NCBI GenBank assembly: GCA_044449065.1
Contig: JBIOHP010000019.1
Location: 6,951 to 70,950 of the forward strand
Direction: 5' to 3'
DNA: 64,000 nt
Source: JBIOHP01 sp044449065
Lineage (GTDB): Bacteria > Bacteroidota > Ignavibacteria > UBA10030 > SZUA-254
The notes below the pieces were generated by a model, which worked only from the letters and a program-made list of their open reading frames with translations, did no database searches and had not been told where the DNA came from. The stretch's first letter is position 1; the number at the start of each line of letters is the position of its first letter. A program made the translations under genes and the position numbers. Below, piece by piece: positions 1-8,344 of the stretch.

Positions 1-497
1 ATACGTTTGAAGTGCTGGCAAATTATACAACGTATGATTTTGAATTTATTTCTCCCTCGGTGCGAAGTTACGCGTTTCGCCAGTTCGCATTTATCGATTC
101 GACCAGCATCGCCGTCACAAAACGATTTTCGCTCGGCTGGTATCATTACCTGCGGTTTTACGAGCGGGGCGAATTACAGTGGAATGCGTTTACCGAACAA
201 CCCCTGTTCTATTTTGAGGATAAAACGTATTTAGGGACCGCGCGGTTCAGAGTAAACGAGAATCTGGTTTTTTCCACCGGGATTCGTTATTTTAATCAGT
301 CGAGATATAAATATACCGGAGCCGAGCGTGAATTGGATAATTTCCTCCGAAGCGTTGGACCGGTAACCGTGGTAGAATTGAATTTTGGCGCGCGAACACG
401 TATCTTTCTAAACGGCTGGTACGAGCACCAGGTGCAAACCGGCCAAAACTCCCGCGATCTGACGACGATGACCATGTCGTGCAATGTGCGAATATGA
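1..497 (+). CDS. C-terminal part of an outer membrane beta-barrel-like protein (5' truncated)
   Basis: The frame is already open at the left edge of the window and closes with TGA at 495-497, so only the last ~165 residues are seen. They alternate aromatic and polar residues in short strands (for example SLGWYHYLRFY and FLNGWYEHQV) typical of an outer membrane barrel or of a large protein with a DUF5916-like beta-rich C-terminus; which family cannot be decided from this piece. The GTG at 12 is not a convincing start because the reading frame runs upstream of it. The next gene begins 3 bases after the stop, suggesting co-transcription. Confidence 0.6.
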   Translation, partial: TFEVLANYTTYDFEFISPSVRSYAFRQFAFIDSTSIAVTKRFSLGWYHYLRFYERGELQWNAFTEQPLFYFEDKTYLGTARFRVNENLVFSTGIRYFNQSRYKYTGAERELDNFLRSVGPVTVVELNFGARTRIFLNGWYEHQVQTGQNSRDLTTMTMSCNVRI

Positions 498-500
498 TAA

Positions 501-938
501 ATGACTATGATAATGCCGGAAAATACTAAAACATTTGAACTTTCGGTTCCCAGCGAAATCAATCAGGTTGCGAAAGTTGAGCAATTCCTGATGAAGATTA
601 AGCACTTCCTGAAGATGGATGAGGAACATTTTTATAAACTCCTCGTCGCTACAACCGAGGCGGTGAATAATTCCATCATTCACGGCAACAGGCGCGATCC
701 GGGGAAATTAGTTATGTTGACGTGCAGCGTTAATTCATCGGAGATAGTGATGTATGTGCACGATGAAGGTCCCGGATTCGACGCAGCCCATCTCCCCGAT
801 CCTCTTGCCGATGAAAATCTTATGCGCGATCATGGCAGAGGCGTGTTTCTTATCCGCTCGCTGATGGATAGGGTAATTTTCCAGCATAATACTAACGGCG
901 CCGAAGTTATCATGACGCTGTTATTGAAGCAGAATTAG
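501..938 (+). CDS. RsbW/SpoIIAB-like ATP-binding anti-sigma regulatory protein
   Basis: A 145-residue single-domain GHKL ATPase. The N box is visible as EAVNNSIIHGN (about residues 52-62), the G1 box as DEGPGFD and the G2 box as HGRGVFLIRSLMD near residues 113-125. Proteins of this size and build are serine-protein kinases/anti-sigma factors of the RsbW family, which bind a sigma factor or phosphorylate an STAS anti-anti-sigma partner. No STAS or sigma gene lies next to it here, so the partner is unknown. It follows the truncated barrel gene by 3 bases and probably shares its transcript. Confidence 0.85.
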   Translation: MTMIMPENTKTFELSVPSEINQVAKVEQFLMKIKHFLKMDEEHFYKLLVATTEAVNNSIIHGNRRDPGKLVMLTCSVNSSEIVMYVHDEGPGFDAAHLPDPLADENLMRDHGRGVFLIRSLMDRVIFQHNTNGAEVIMTLLLKQN

Positions 939-1099
939 TCCACAATTTTGCAGTTATGTAACCAGCCAGAAATTTATTTCTCTCGAAGAACTTTTCATAA
1001 ATCGCTCAGTCATGCTGTCGCGATGCTTGGGGATCAGCAGATTTTTTACCAACTTTAGATCCTTGTTAAACCGTTCACTATAGCAATTTTCTTGTCTCA

Positions 1100-1320
1100 A
1101 TATTTTGTTTTTCTTTCTTTTGCCTTGAGGCAAACAGAAAGAAACAAAGAAAAACTCAAGGCTCCAGAACCAATGCCTGAATAATTGCATCTTTTTTGCG
1201 AACAAACAAACTCTCCCGTCCCGCCAAGTATGGATTTGGCGGGACGGGATCAGACAACGTTTGTTCTTAACTTATGCGACGCAATTATTCCGGGCGGCAT
1301 TGGTTCTGAGGCCCAAAAAA
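1100..1320 (+). repeat. 282-bp composite repeat family, copy A (shorter variant)
   Basis: This copy shares its left part (TTTTTCTTTCTTTTGCC, then CAAAGAAAAACTCAAGGCT) and right part (GTTTGTTCTTAA, then GCGACGCAATTATTCCGGGC) with copies at 6241-6522 and 9450-9731. It lacks their central ACCACC/GGTGG hairpin block. Internal structure: a perfect 12-bp inverted repeat AGAACCAATGCC at 1166-1177 and 1296-1307, and a 13-bp-stem hairpin starting CCCGTCCCGCCAA at 1215-1248. There is no ORF of note. The remaining bases of the 939-1638 gap hold only the small repeat listed next; I see no gene in it. Confidence 0.85.
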
Positions 1321-1391
1321 GTAATTCCGATTATTTTCTTTTTACTCCCCACGAATAATTCAACTTTCCACGATCCACAATATGGGTAAGC

Positions 1392-1468
1392 CGTCATTGC
1401 GAGTCCGCCTCCCGCCATCTTTTTAACGGGAGGCGGACGTAGCAATCTCCTCATACCTGTGTATATTG
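1392..1468 (+). repeat. GTCATTGCGA...AGCAATCTCCT palindromic repeat
   Basis: The unit starts GTCATTGCGA and ends AGCAATCTCCTCATAC, enclosing a 12-bp perfect stem (GTCCGCCTCCCG / CGGGAGGCGGAC, 1403-1438). Other units with the same ends occur at 6613-6681, 7922-7987, 8023-8059 and inside the 321-bp element at 16563-16883. Repeats of this CATTGCGA/GCAATCTC type are widespread in bacterial intergenic DNA. Confidence 0.8.
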
Positions 1469-1638
1469 TTAAGATTTGAATTTTGTTTAAATAAGGGATC
1501 GGATTTATAACACACACTATTTGCATGGGAATCCATATTTGGATGCTCCACATCCTCCATCCACGACGCGGAGCGTCGAAATAATTCGTTGCCACGCAGA
1601 GCGTGGTAACGAGAATAATCCAAGTATTAATCAAAAAA

Positions 1639-1670
1639 AATCCCGTCCATATTCTGAACGGGATTTTTTA
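1639..1670 (-). terminator. Rho-independent terminator of mdh
   Basis: An 8-bp stem AATCCCGT/ACGGGATT with T-runs on both sides (eight A on the left, TTTTTT on the right) lies 22 bases beyond the mdh stop. On the minus strand it reads stem-loop plus U-tract, so it fits termination of mdh; it could act in both directions. Confidence 0.8.
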
Positions 1671-1691
1671 TTGATCTATTTTCTCGCGGAA

Positions 1692-2615
1692 TCAGAGCTT
1701 CAGCTTCGCGATGTTCGATTTCACTTCTGCCGCTGATTTTTCCAGCCCGGCTTTTTCTTCCGGCGTAAGCGGCACTTCGATAACTTTTTCGACGCCGTTT
1801 TTTCCTAATTTAATCGGCACGCCGACGAAGGTATCGCGGATCCCATATTCGCCCTGGAGATATGTCGCGCAGGGAAGAATGCGCTTCTGGTCTTTCACGA
1901 TTGCTTCCACCATTTCCACCGCTGCGGCGGAGGGAGCGTAATACGCGCTGCCGGTTTTGAGAAAATTAACGATCTCAATGCCGCCATCGCGGGTTCTCTT
2001 CACTAACCGGTCGATTGTTTCCTTCGAGGCAAATTCGCTCAACGGAACGCCTGCGATGGTTGTGTACCGGACTAACGGCACCATCGAATCGCCGTGACCG
2101 CCGAGAACCAGCGCCTGAATATCTTTTATCGAGACGCCTAATTCCATCGAAATGAAGCTGCGGTACCGAGCAGTATCGAGGATACCCGCCATGCCGATAA
2201 CGCGGCGGCGGTCGAACTTGCTCACCTTATACGCCACGTAGGTCATCACATCAAGCGGGTTTGAGATGACAATAAGAATAGCATTGGGGGATTTCGGAGC
2301 GATATTTTCGGTCACGTTCTTCACGATACCGGCATTGGTATCCTGAAGCTGTTCGCGGGTCATGCCGGGTTTACGCGCAATACCGGCTGTGATGACGACG
2401 ATATCGGAATTCGCAGTTTCGTCGTACGAATTTGTTCCAACGACGACAACATCCGAGCCCTCGATGGGAGTCGATTCATACATATCCAGCCCTTTGCCTT
2501 GCGGCATGCCTTCTATAATATCCACCAGCACAACCTGGTTGGCTAATTCTTTGTCTACGAGCCGCTGCGCCGCAGTAGCGCCTACATTACCTGCACCAAC
2601 TACTGTAATTTTCAT
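1692..2615 (-). CDS. mdh: malate dehydrogenase (LDH-like type)
   Basis: Oxidises malate to oxaloacetate with NAD in the TCA cycle. The 307-residue length is normal for the lactate-dehydrogenase-like MDH group found in this branch of bacteria. The NAD-binding loop GAGNVG is at residues 7-12, the active-site loop with two arginines (IARKPGMTREQL) follows at about 81-92, and the catalytic histidine lies in GGHGDSMVPL near residue 173. A clear AAGGAAA ribosome binding site precedes the ATG. It stands alone between its own terminator and that of rplU-rpmA. Confidence 0.95.
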   Translation of the reverse strand: MKITVVGAGNVGATAAQRLVDKELANQVVLVDIIEGMPQGKGLDMYESTPIEGSDVVVVGTNSYDETANSDIVVITAGIARKPGMTREQLQDTNAGIVKNVTENIAPKSPNAILIVISNPLDVMTYVAYKVSKFDRRRVIGMAGILDTARYRSFISMELGVSIKDIQALVLGGHGDSMVPLVRYTTIAGVPLSEFASKETIDRLVKRTRDGGIEIVNFLKTGSAYYAPSAAAVEMVEAIVKDQKRILPCATYLQGEYGIRDTFVGVPIKLGKNGVEKVIEVPLTPEEKAGLEKSAAEVKSNIAKLKL

Positions 2616-2662
2616 GTTCGGTTTCCTTCCATAGTGAGTATTACATATGATATGATTTAAGC

Positions 2663-2708
2663 AAAAAAAATCCCCGCATAAAACGCGTTGAGCGCTTTCA
2701 GCGGGGAT
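2663..2708 (-). terminator. Rho-independent terminator of rplU-rpmA
   Basis: On the minus strand an ATCCCCGC stem pairs with GCGGGGAT around a loop containing a second small stem (GAAAGCGC...), followed by TTTTTTTT. It lies 24 bases after the rpmA stop. Confidence 0.9.
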
Positions 2709-2731
2709 GAACTACTAACGTCCGGTAACGC

Positions 2732-2986
2732 TTATGCCGGCAAGATATTGACGATTTTTTTCTCTTTGCCGTAGCGTTCAAACTGAACTACGCCGTCTTT
2801 GAGGGCGAAGATCGTGTCGTCGGTGGCGCGTTTGGCATTGACGCCCGGCGCGAACCGTGTTCCCCGCTGGCGCACAATGATGCTGCCGGCGGTCACCTTT
2901 TCGCCTCCGAATCGTTTTACTCCGAGCCGCTGCGAATTGCTGTCGCGGCCGTTGCGCGAACTGCCGCCGCCTTTTTTATGAGCCAT
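2732..2986 (-). CDS. rpmA: 50S ribosomal protein L27
   Basis: An 84-residue basic protein beginning MAHKKGGGSSRNGRDS, the typical start of mature-form L27 without a cleaved N-terminal extension, followed by LGVKRFGGEKVTAGSIIVRQRG. It sits next to the peptidyl-transferase centre of the large subunit. It is 13 bases downstream of rplU, the usual gene order, and shares its terminator. Confidence 0.98.
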   Translation of the reverse strand: MAHKKGGGSSRNGRDSNSQRLGVKRFGGEKVTAGSIIVRQRGTRFAPGVNAKRATDDTIFALKDGVVQFERYGKEKKIVNILPA

Positions 2987-2999
2987 GCTGCTTTACTCC

Positions 3000-3308
3000 T
3001 TATCCGATTGATGTTATTTCAACGTGCGTGTACTGCTGCCGGTGTCCCCTGCGGAGACGGTACCCTTTGCGTTTTTTCTTCTTGAACACGATGACCGTAT
3101 CGTCTTTCACGTGATCGAGAACTTTTGCCTGAACGGAAATCCCCGCCACAACGGGATTGCCTACTTTAATGTTCTGATCGTCCGCGAAGAGAAGCACGCG
3201 TTCAAATTTCACCGTGTCGCCGATCTTGCCGGCAAGTTTGGGGACATATAATTTCTGCGATGGAGCAACTTTATGCTGTTGTCCGTCAAGATCAACTATT
3301 GCAAACAT
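3000..3308 (-). CDS. rplU: 50S ribosomal protein L21
   Basis: A 102-residue protein starting MFAIVDLDGQQHKVAPSQKLYVPKL with the L21 signature KKKKRKGYRLRRGHRQQYTHVEI at the C-terminus (KGYRLRRGHRQ core). First gene of the rplU-rpmA operon. The 327-base gap upstream (3309-3635) must hold its promoter and that of the divergent methyltransferase gene; I could not pick either box with confidence and see no other feature there. Confidence 0.98.
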   Translation of the reverse strand: MFAIVDLDGQQHKVAPSQKLYVPKLAGKIGDTVKFERVLLFADDQNIKVGNPVVAGISVQAKVLDHVKDDTVIVFKKKKRKGYRLRRGHRQQYTHVEITSIG

Positions 3309-3635
3309 TGTAAATTACCTTTTAAAACTTGGGTTCATTTTCGTGAAGAAGCCCGAAAACGAGCGTAAATGGGTTAAATCCTTCAAAAAACGTCTTTAAA
3401 TCTACGGAAAATCCGGAAGAAAGTCAATGAAAATTAGTGGAATATGGAAAAAGTTTGAACGCCGATAAGAGGAAAGAGTTTAATTTTGCCTTGTTCATAG
3501 TTAATTTTGGCCCGCGTTGTTTCTCCACTAGTCATTTTTCATTATAGGATTGAAAACCTATTTCCAATCTTGTAATACCCAATCTCTTTTGGTATCTTTA
3601 CTATATTCTTACGAGAGATCATTTTAATCGATTAA

Positions 3636-5057
3636 ATGCATGAAATAGTAGAAATATTTCCTAGTGAACGGCGAAAGCTGTACGAAAGATTTGAACCGAA
3701 ACTTGAAACCGCCCTAAACCTCAATCGACAGCAAGTAAGCTTCCAATCAAACAAGGAAGAACCGGTATCTCGTTGGTTCAAATATAAAGAAGGATTTTCA
3801 TCCGGTCTTGTTAAATACTTTATCACAAAGTATTCCAAAAAGCCCGGCAAGATACTCGATCCCTTCGCTGGAATCGGAACAACATTGTTCGCAGCGCAAA
3901 CACTCGGCTGGAAACCAACCGGAATTGAGCTCTTGCCCGTCGGCATATTTGTTATCGAAACCAGGCGGGCATTAAAAAAAGTTGATCCAAAAGAACTTAG
4001 CAAAAACATCAGGAACTTGTGGGAACGCTTAGATAAGGTCGAAAATTACACAACTCATTTCAATCACATATCCATCACGAGAGATGCCTTTCCTGAGAAT
4101 ACGGAAATCGCTCTTAATAATTTCCTCACCTATTGCGATAAAATAAAAAACAAAGAATCTCAAATTATGTTGAGATTTGCTGCGTTCTCAATCCTTGAAG
4201 AACTCAGCTATACCCGGAAGGATGGTCAATACCTACGATGGGATTATCGTTCTAAGCGAGATTTGGCAGGTAAACCATTTGACAAGGGTAAGATTCTGAC
4301 ATTCGAACAAGCGATGAAAATCAAATTATCTCAAATGCTCGTCGATGTTTCTCCTCAAAACCAATCTTTATTCGACACAATCGAAGACAACGTTCATCCT
4401 GAACAAATCATTAATATTATTGAAGGTTCTTGTCTAGAAGAACTCCCAAAGTTTGAAGGTGATTGTTTCGACTTCATATTCACATCCCCGCCTTACTGCA
4501 ATCGCTATGACTACACCCGAACCTATGCATTGGAATTAGTTTATCTTGGATGCAATAATGATAAAGTGAGAGCACTTCGGCAGGAATTATTATCATGCAC
4601 TGTCGAAAACAAAGAGAAGGTTGACCATCTGAACCAACTCTACACGTCGATAGGTAGAAAGGCAACTTTTGATAAAGTGATGAGGGCTTATGAATCTTCG
4701 GCAGCGATGAATGAGGTTAATTCCACATTAGATGGACTCAATAAAATAGACAAGCTCAACAACAACAACATACCACGAATGGTGAAGAACTATTTTTTAG
4801 AGCTTTGCTTTGTGATTTTTGAGATGTCTAGGGTTACCAAGAGCGGTGGCTACTGCGCTATGGTGAATGATAATGTTCGGTATGGGGGGGAAGAAATTCC
4901 GGTTGATCTCATACTATCTGAATTTGCAGAGAATTTTGGTTTCAACATTGAAAAAATATTTGTATTACCAAGAGGCAAAGGGAACAGCAGTCAACAGATG
5001 GGCCAATATGGGCGAACAGAAATCCGCAAATGTGTATATCTATGGCGAAAACAATAA
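3636..5057 (+). CDS. type II DNA methyltransferase (probably N4-cytosine), modification partner of a BsoBI-like nuclease
   Basis: An S-adenosylmethionine-dependent DNA amino-methyltransferase. Motif I is DPFAGIGTT at residues 75-83 and catalytic motif IV is TSPPY at 283-287. The S-P-P-Y form is the one usual in N4-cytosine enzymes, and motif I before motif IV with ~200 residues between them suggests a target-recognition region in the middle; both points are inference. It overlaps the following nuclease gene by 16-28 bases, so the two are translated together. Codons are visibly AT-richer than those of the ribosomal and TCA genes beside it, consistent with horizontal arrival of the cassette. 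Confidence 0.88.
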   Translation: MHEIVEIFPSERRKLYERFEPKLETALNLNRQQVSFQSNKEEPVSRWFKYKEGFSSGLVKYFITKYSKKPGKILDPFAGIGTTLFAAQTLGWKPTGIELLPVGIFVIETRRALKKVDPKELSKNIRNLWERLDKVENYTTHFNHISITRDAFPENTEIALNNFLTYCDKIKNKESQIMLRFAAFSILEELSYTRKDGQYLRWDYRSKRDLAGKPFDKGKILTFEQAMKIKLSQMLVDVSPQNQSLFDTIEDNVHPEQIINIIEGSCLEELPKFEGDCFDFIFTSPPYCNRYDYTRTYALELVYLGCNNDKVRALRQELLSCTVENKEKVDHLNQLYTSIGRKATFDKVMRAYESSAAMNEVNSTLDGLNKIDKLNNNNIPRMVKNYFLELCFVIFEMSRVTKSGGYCAMVNDNVRYGGEEIPVDLILSEFAENFGFNIEKIFVLPRGKGNSSQQMGQYGRTEIRKCVYLWRKQ

Positions 5058-6010
5058 AACTAAAGACGACGATTACATCATCTTCAGATTTAATCACTTC
5101 AAGAGAGGATACGAGGGCAGGTTTCATAGCGCTTGCCTTGGAGAAGAACTATTTAGCTCTTCCCTACATTAAAGAAGCACGGGCATTGAAGTCTATGGCA
5201 TCCAGAGTATCAAAACCGATAGACTTGCTTCGAATCGATGATCTTCGAGTCGGATTGCTCACAGCATCAGGACTCTCGGAAAAATCCCTAAAATATTTGA
5301 CGGAAGAAGATAAAACTTTTGCAATACAAGGCATGATCGAAAAGTTTCTCGAGCCCGCAGGGGAGGATTTCGTCAATGAACTCGTTTACCGTTATCTTTT
5401 GACAAAAGGAGACGCCCTCGGAGGTAGAGCCAGGAACTTGGCAGGAGAATTAGGAGAAAGAAAATTTCTTCGTTCATTATTATCAGTTTTCAAATTATCC
5501 GGTATTGATTATAAATGGAAAGATGGAACAACGGGTAAATGGCTGGAAAAACCGGAAGATGATGAAGGAATCGAAAAACGCATCAGTGGGCTTTACTGGT
5601 CAAAAAATGGAAAGAAACGGCTGCTGATTATGAATACCACCGTCCCGGTCGTCAAGAAAAACGTTGACCTTTCAATTTTAGACGGAACGATCGATGATTT
5701 GAAAAATGGCAAGCAATCCATTATACACAACATTAATTCTTATGTGGCGCTCGGAGAATTAAAGGGCGGTCTTGATCCGGCTGGGGCTGATGAACATTGG
5801 AAAACTGCCAGTTCCGCATTGGAAAGAATAAGAAAAAGCTTCGGCAAGAAGAAAAGCAAACCGAAGACATTTTTCGTGGGCGCAGCAATAGAAAATAGCA
5901 TGGCTGACGAAATATTCAAGCAACTTAAACGCGGGATATTGGATAACGCCGCCAATCTGACGAACGACGATCAACTCACGGCTATTTGCGGCTGGATAAT
6001 AAATTTATAA
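5042..6010 (+). CDS. AvaI/BsoBI-family type II restriction endonuclease
   Basis: From the ATG at 5042 the protein has 322 residues; an ATG at 5030 would add four. It carries the family block GELKGGLDPAGADEHWKT near residues 238-255. In BsoBI the catalytic residues known to me are Asp212, Glu240, Lys242 and His253; here Glu239, Lys241 and His252 fall in the same spacing, with Asp209 (in KKNVDLS) as the metal-binding candidate. TRAGFIALALEKN near the N-terminus also looks family-like. Members cut CYCGRG, so that is the predicted site. It overlaps the end of the methyltransferase gene and appears intact. Confidence 0.88.
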   Translation: MAKTIKLKTTITSSSDLITSREDTRAGFIALALEKNYLALPYIKEARALKSMASRVSKPIDLLRIDDLRVGLLTASGLSEKSLKYLTEEDKTFAIQGMIEKFLEPAGEDFVNELVYRYLLTKGDALGGRARNLAGELGERKFLRSLLSVFKLSGIDYKWKDGTTGKWLEKPEDDEGIEKRISGLYWSKNGKKRLLIMNTTVPVVKKNVDLSILDGTIDDLKNGKQSIIHNINSYVALGELKGGLDPAGADEHWKTASSALERIRKSFGKKKSKPKTFFVGAAIENSMADEIFKQLKRGILDNAANLTNDDQLTAICGWIINL

Positions 6011-6093
6011 CCGAACCACTTTATTTATTATCCTCCTTCCAAACATGCGTTGTGGGAAATCGGAAAAGAAAAAAATGAATTTATCTTAGCTAA

Positions 6094-6115
6094 TGAACGA
6101 AATAAATTTCGTTCA
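6094..6115. repeat. perfect 10-bp-arm palindrome
   Basis: TGAACGAAAT and ATTTCGTTCA face each other across two A residues 84 bases after the nuclease gene. No T-run follows on either strand, so it is not a normal terminator. The rest of 6011-6682 holds a short GTCCCTACGGGAC-like hairpin near 6181 and the repeats listed next; no gene is seen. Confidence 0.6.
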
Positions 6116-6240
6116 ACGCTCACATCCCGCCCCGCTGGGGCTTCGCCATCATCATCATGCTCCACAGCTACAGACATAACGTCCCTACGGGACTTTCCCC
6201 TGTCGTCCCGACCGGATTAAATTAAAATGAGAGTATATTA

Positions 6241-6522
6241 TTTGGCATCAGAACCAATGCCGCCCGGAATAATTGCGTCGCATAGATGAAGAACAAACGT
6301 TGTTTGATACCGTCCCGTCAACAATCGATTTGACGGGACGAGCTTGGACCACCCCATAATCCCCTCCTTCAAAAAAAGGAGGGGAAACGCCAAAGGCGAG
6401 GGGTGGTCTTCAGGCATTGATTCTGTAGCCTTGAGTTTTTCTTTGCTTCTTTCTATTTGCCTCAACCCGCCCGAACCGCGTAGGCGGGCGGGGGCAAATG
6501 AAAGAAAAAACAAAATATGGAT
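6241..6522 (-). repeat. 282-bp composite repeat family, copy B
   Basis: Same length as and about 95 percent identical by eye to copy C (9450-9731) but in opposite orientation. Read on the minus strand it has the TTTTCTTTC block, a hairpin CCCGCCCGCC...GGCGGGTT, the AGAATCAATGCC arm, a central block with two nested stems (GACCACC...GGTGGTC enclosing CCCCTCC...GGAGGGG), a CCCGTCAA/TTGACGGG hairpin and the closing GGCATTGGTTCT arm. It has no credible coding capacity. Confidence 0.88.
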
Positions 6523-6612
6523 TGAAGGAGACTGTCCAAAGAGGATCGAGACTATGTAAAACTTCCAGTTGTCATTTAGGCGAGATTAGAAAAATCACAT
6601 TTTGATGTGAAA

Positions 6613-6681
6613 TAAGGAGATTGCGACGTCCGCCTCCCGCCAAAAAGACGGCGGGTAAAGCGGGCGGACTCGCAATGACGG
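6613..6681 (-). repeat. CATTGCGA/GCAATCTCC palindromic repeat (reverse orientation)
   Basis: Starts AAGGAGATTGCGACGTCCGC and ends GGACTCGCAATGACG, the reverse of the unit at 1392-1468. It ends two bases before the stop codon of the flavoprotein gene. Confidence 0.8.
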
Positions 6682-6682
6682 T

Positions 6683-7873
6683 TCACACCCACTCCCCCGC
6701 CGCAACACCGGACGCCCACGCCCATTGGAAATTATATCCACCGAGATGTCCCGTCACATCCACGATCTCGCCGATAAAATATAAGCCCGGTATTTTTTTC
6801 GCTTCCATCGTTTTGGAAGAAATCTCGCCGGTATCGATTCCGCCTACGGTAACTTCGGCTTTGGGGTATCCTTCGGTGCCGGCAGGGATGATGCTCCAGG
6901 CATGCAGCCGGTAAGCGATGGTTTGCAGCTCTTTAGGTGAGTATCGATTCATCGGTTGTACGGTGAAATATTGCTCAAGCCACCGCTCCGCAAATCTCCG
7001 TGGCAGGTACTGCGAGAGCACGGTGACTAATGAAAGCTTTCGGTCGTGATTCTCTTGAAATATTTTTTCGATATCCACGCCGGGCAGAAGATCGATTGAA
7101 AGAGTTTCGCCCTGATTCCAGTAAGATGATATTTGCAAAATTGCCGGACCGCTGAGTCCTTTGTGGGTGAAGAGGATATTTTCTTCAAATGTTATTTTCC
7201 CGCAGGTCACACAAGCGCGGAGCGAAACGCCGCTTAACTCGCCGAATCGATTTCGGTCTTCGTCGTTCCAGATTAGCGGCACAAGTCCCGGTTTGCACGC
7301 GGTGATCCCGATATCGAATTGTTTCGCAATCCGGTATCCAAAATCTGTCGCGCCGATCTTCGGAATCGAGAGTCCTCCAGTTGCCACGACAAGCGAAGAC
7401 GATTCAAAATTCCCCAGGTTTGTCCGTATATGAAAGCAATCGTCCTTTTTCACGTCCTGTGTATTGCAATTGAGCACAATCTGCACGTTTGCGACGTCGC
7501 ATTCCTTCACCAGCATCGAGATAATTTCTTCCGCGCTGTTATCGCAGAAAAGCTGTCCCGCCGTTTTTTCATGATACGCGATGCCATGCCGTTCAACAAG
7601 CGCAATGAAATCAGCCGGCGTGTAGCGCGCCAGAGCCGATTTGCAAAAATGCGGATTGGCGGAGAGGAATGAATTACTATCCGCGATGACATTGGTGAAA
7701 TTACACCTGCCCCCTCCCGATATGCGTATTTTTTTCCCCATAGTTTCGGCGCGCTCAAGCACGATGACCGATCTTCCCCGCTTGCCGGCTTGGATAGCGC
7801 ACATCAAACCCGCCGCCCCCGCCCCGATAATCACCACGTCTGCATGATTTTTGCTTAATTTCATCATTTTCAC
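6683..7873 (-). CDS. HI0933-family (BaiN/YhiN-like) FAD-dependent oxidoreductase
   Basis: A 396-residue flavoprotein. The FAD dinucleotide-binding loop is VIIGAGAAGLMCAIQAGKRG near residues 14-33, followed by the family signature GKKIRISGGGRCNFTN at about 46-61, and a C-terminal GLYFIGEIVDVTGHLGGYNFQWAWASG in which the second FAD contact lies. Members have been called aminoacetone-oxidase-like or BaiN bile-acid reductase, but the physiological substrate in most bacteria is not known, so no pathway is assigned. It is transcribed away from the desaturase gene, and both lie between the inverted 282-bp repeats. Confidence 0.88.
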   Translation of the reverse strand: MKMMKLSKNHADVVIIGAGAAGLMCAIQAGKRGRSVIVLERAETMGKKIRISGGGRCNFTNVIADSNSFLSANPHFCKSALARYTPADFIALVERHGIAYHEKTAGQLFCDNSAEEIISMLVKECDVANVQIVLNCNTQDVKKDDCFHIRTNLGNFESSSLVVATGGLSIPKIGATDFGYRIAKQFDIGITACKPGLVPLIWNDEDRNRFGELSGVSLRACVTCGKITFEENILFTHKGLSGPAILQISSYWNQGETLSIDLLPGVDIEKIFQENHDRKLSLVTVLSQYLPRRFAERWLEQYFTVQPMNRYSPKELQTIAYRLHAWSIIPAGTEGYPKAEVTVGGIDTGEISSKTMEAKKIPGLYFIGEIVDVTGHLGGYNFQWAWASGVAAGEWV

Positions 7874-7921
7874 AAGATACGGAAATTATTCGATTCCATG
7901 ATTCTTCAGGCTCAATTAATA

Positions 7922-8059
7922 GTCATCGCGATCCCGATCGCTTTACCCGCCGTATTTTTGGCGGGAGTCGGGAGTGGCGATCTCCTCACCACTACTTGAT
8001 CTTTCATGGCAAGAATATTGCTAAGGAGATTGCGACAGCGAAAAACGCTTCGCAATGAC
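7922..8059. repeat. inverted pair of CATTGCGA repeats
   Basis: A unit running GTCATCGCGATCCCGATCG to GGCGATCTCCTC (7922-7987) faces an inverted unit AAGGAGATTGCGAC to CGCAATGACA (8023-8059), separated by ~35 bases. Together they form a long imperfect palindrome in the divergent promoter region between the flavoprotein and the desaturase. A further hairpin CCCCTCCCTGCC...GAAAGGGAGGGG lies at 8204-8246; the remainder of 7874-8344 shows no gene. Confidence 0.75.
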
Positions 8060-8344
8060 AATAAACTTGAGCGTATGAACGTCGATGGAAGGTCAAAGAA
8101 ACGTTTTCAAGTAGTCTCTCTTGCTCTTTAGCGGGAATAATCGGATATTATAGTATGATTAAGCGTAAGAATGTGACATTTTTGCAGTGTGAGGGTGAAT
8201 TTCCCCTCCCTGCCCGTCCGGTCAGGCGGGCTGAAAGGGAGGGGATTAAGGGGTGGGCTTCATCGCAACAACTATCACAAACGCATTTTTTATGGAAATA
8301 AAAAACTTAAACACAATATCAGGTTCAAACAACAAAAGGTCAGT

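Noticed and set aside
6238..6513. 91-residue minus-strand frame in the gap before the flavoprotein gene, and similar frames at 9380-9779
   Set aside because: They are translations of the 282-bp repeat copies; the frames are open because of the palindromic structure, and the amino acids match no family.
8189..8344. N-terminal extension of the desaturase from a GTG at 8189
   Set aside because: The added 52 residues translate hairpin DNA (CCCCTCCCTGCC...GGGAGGGG) found elsewhere in non-coding gaps, and the family N-terminus starts at the ATG at 8345.
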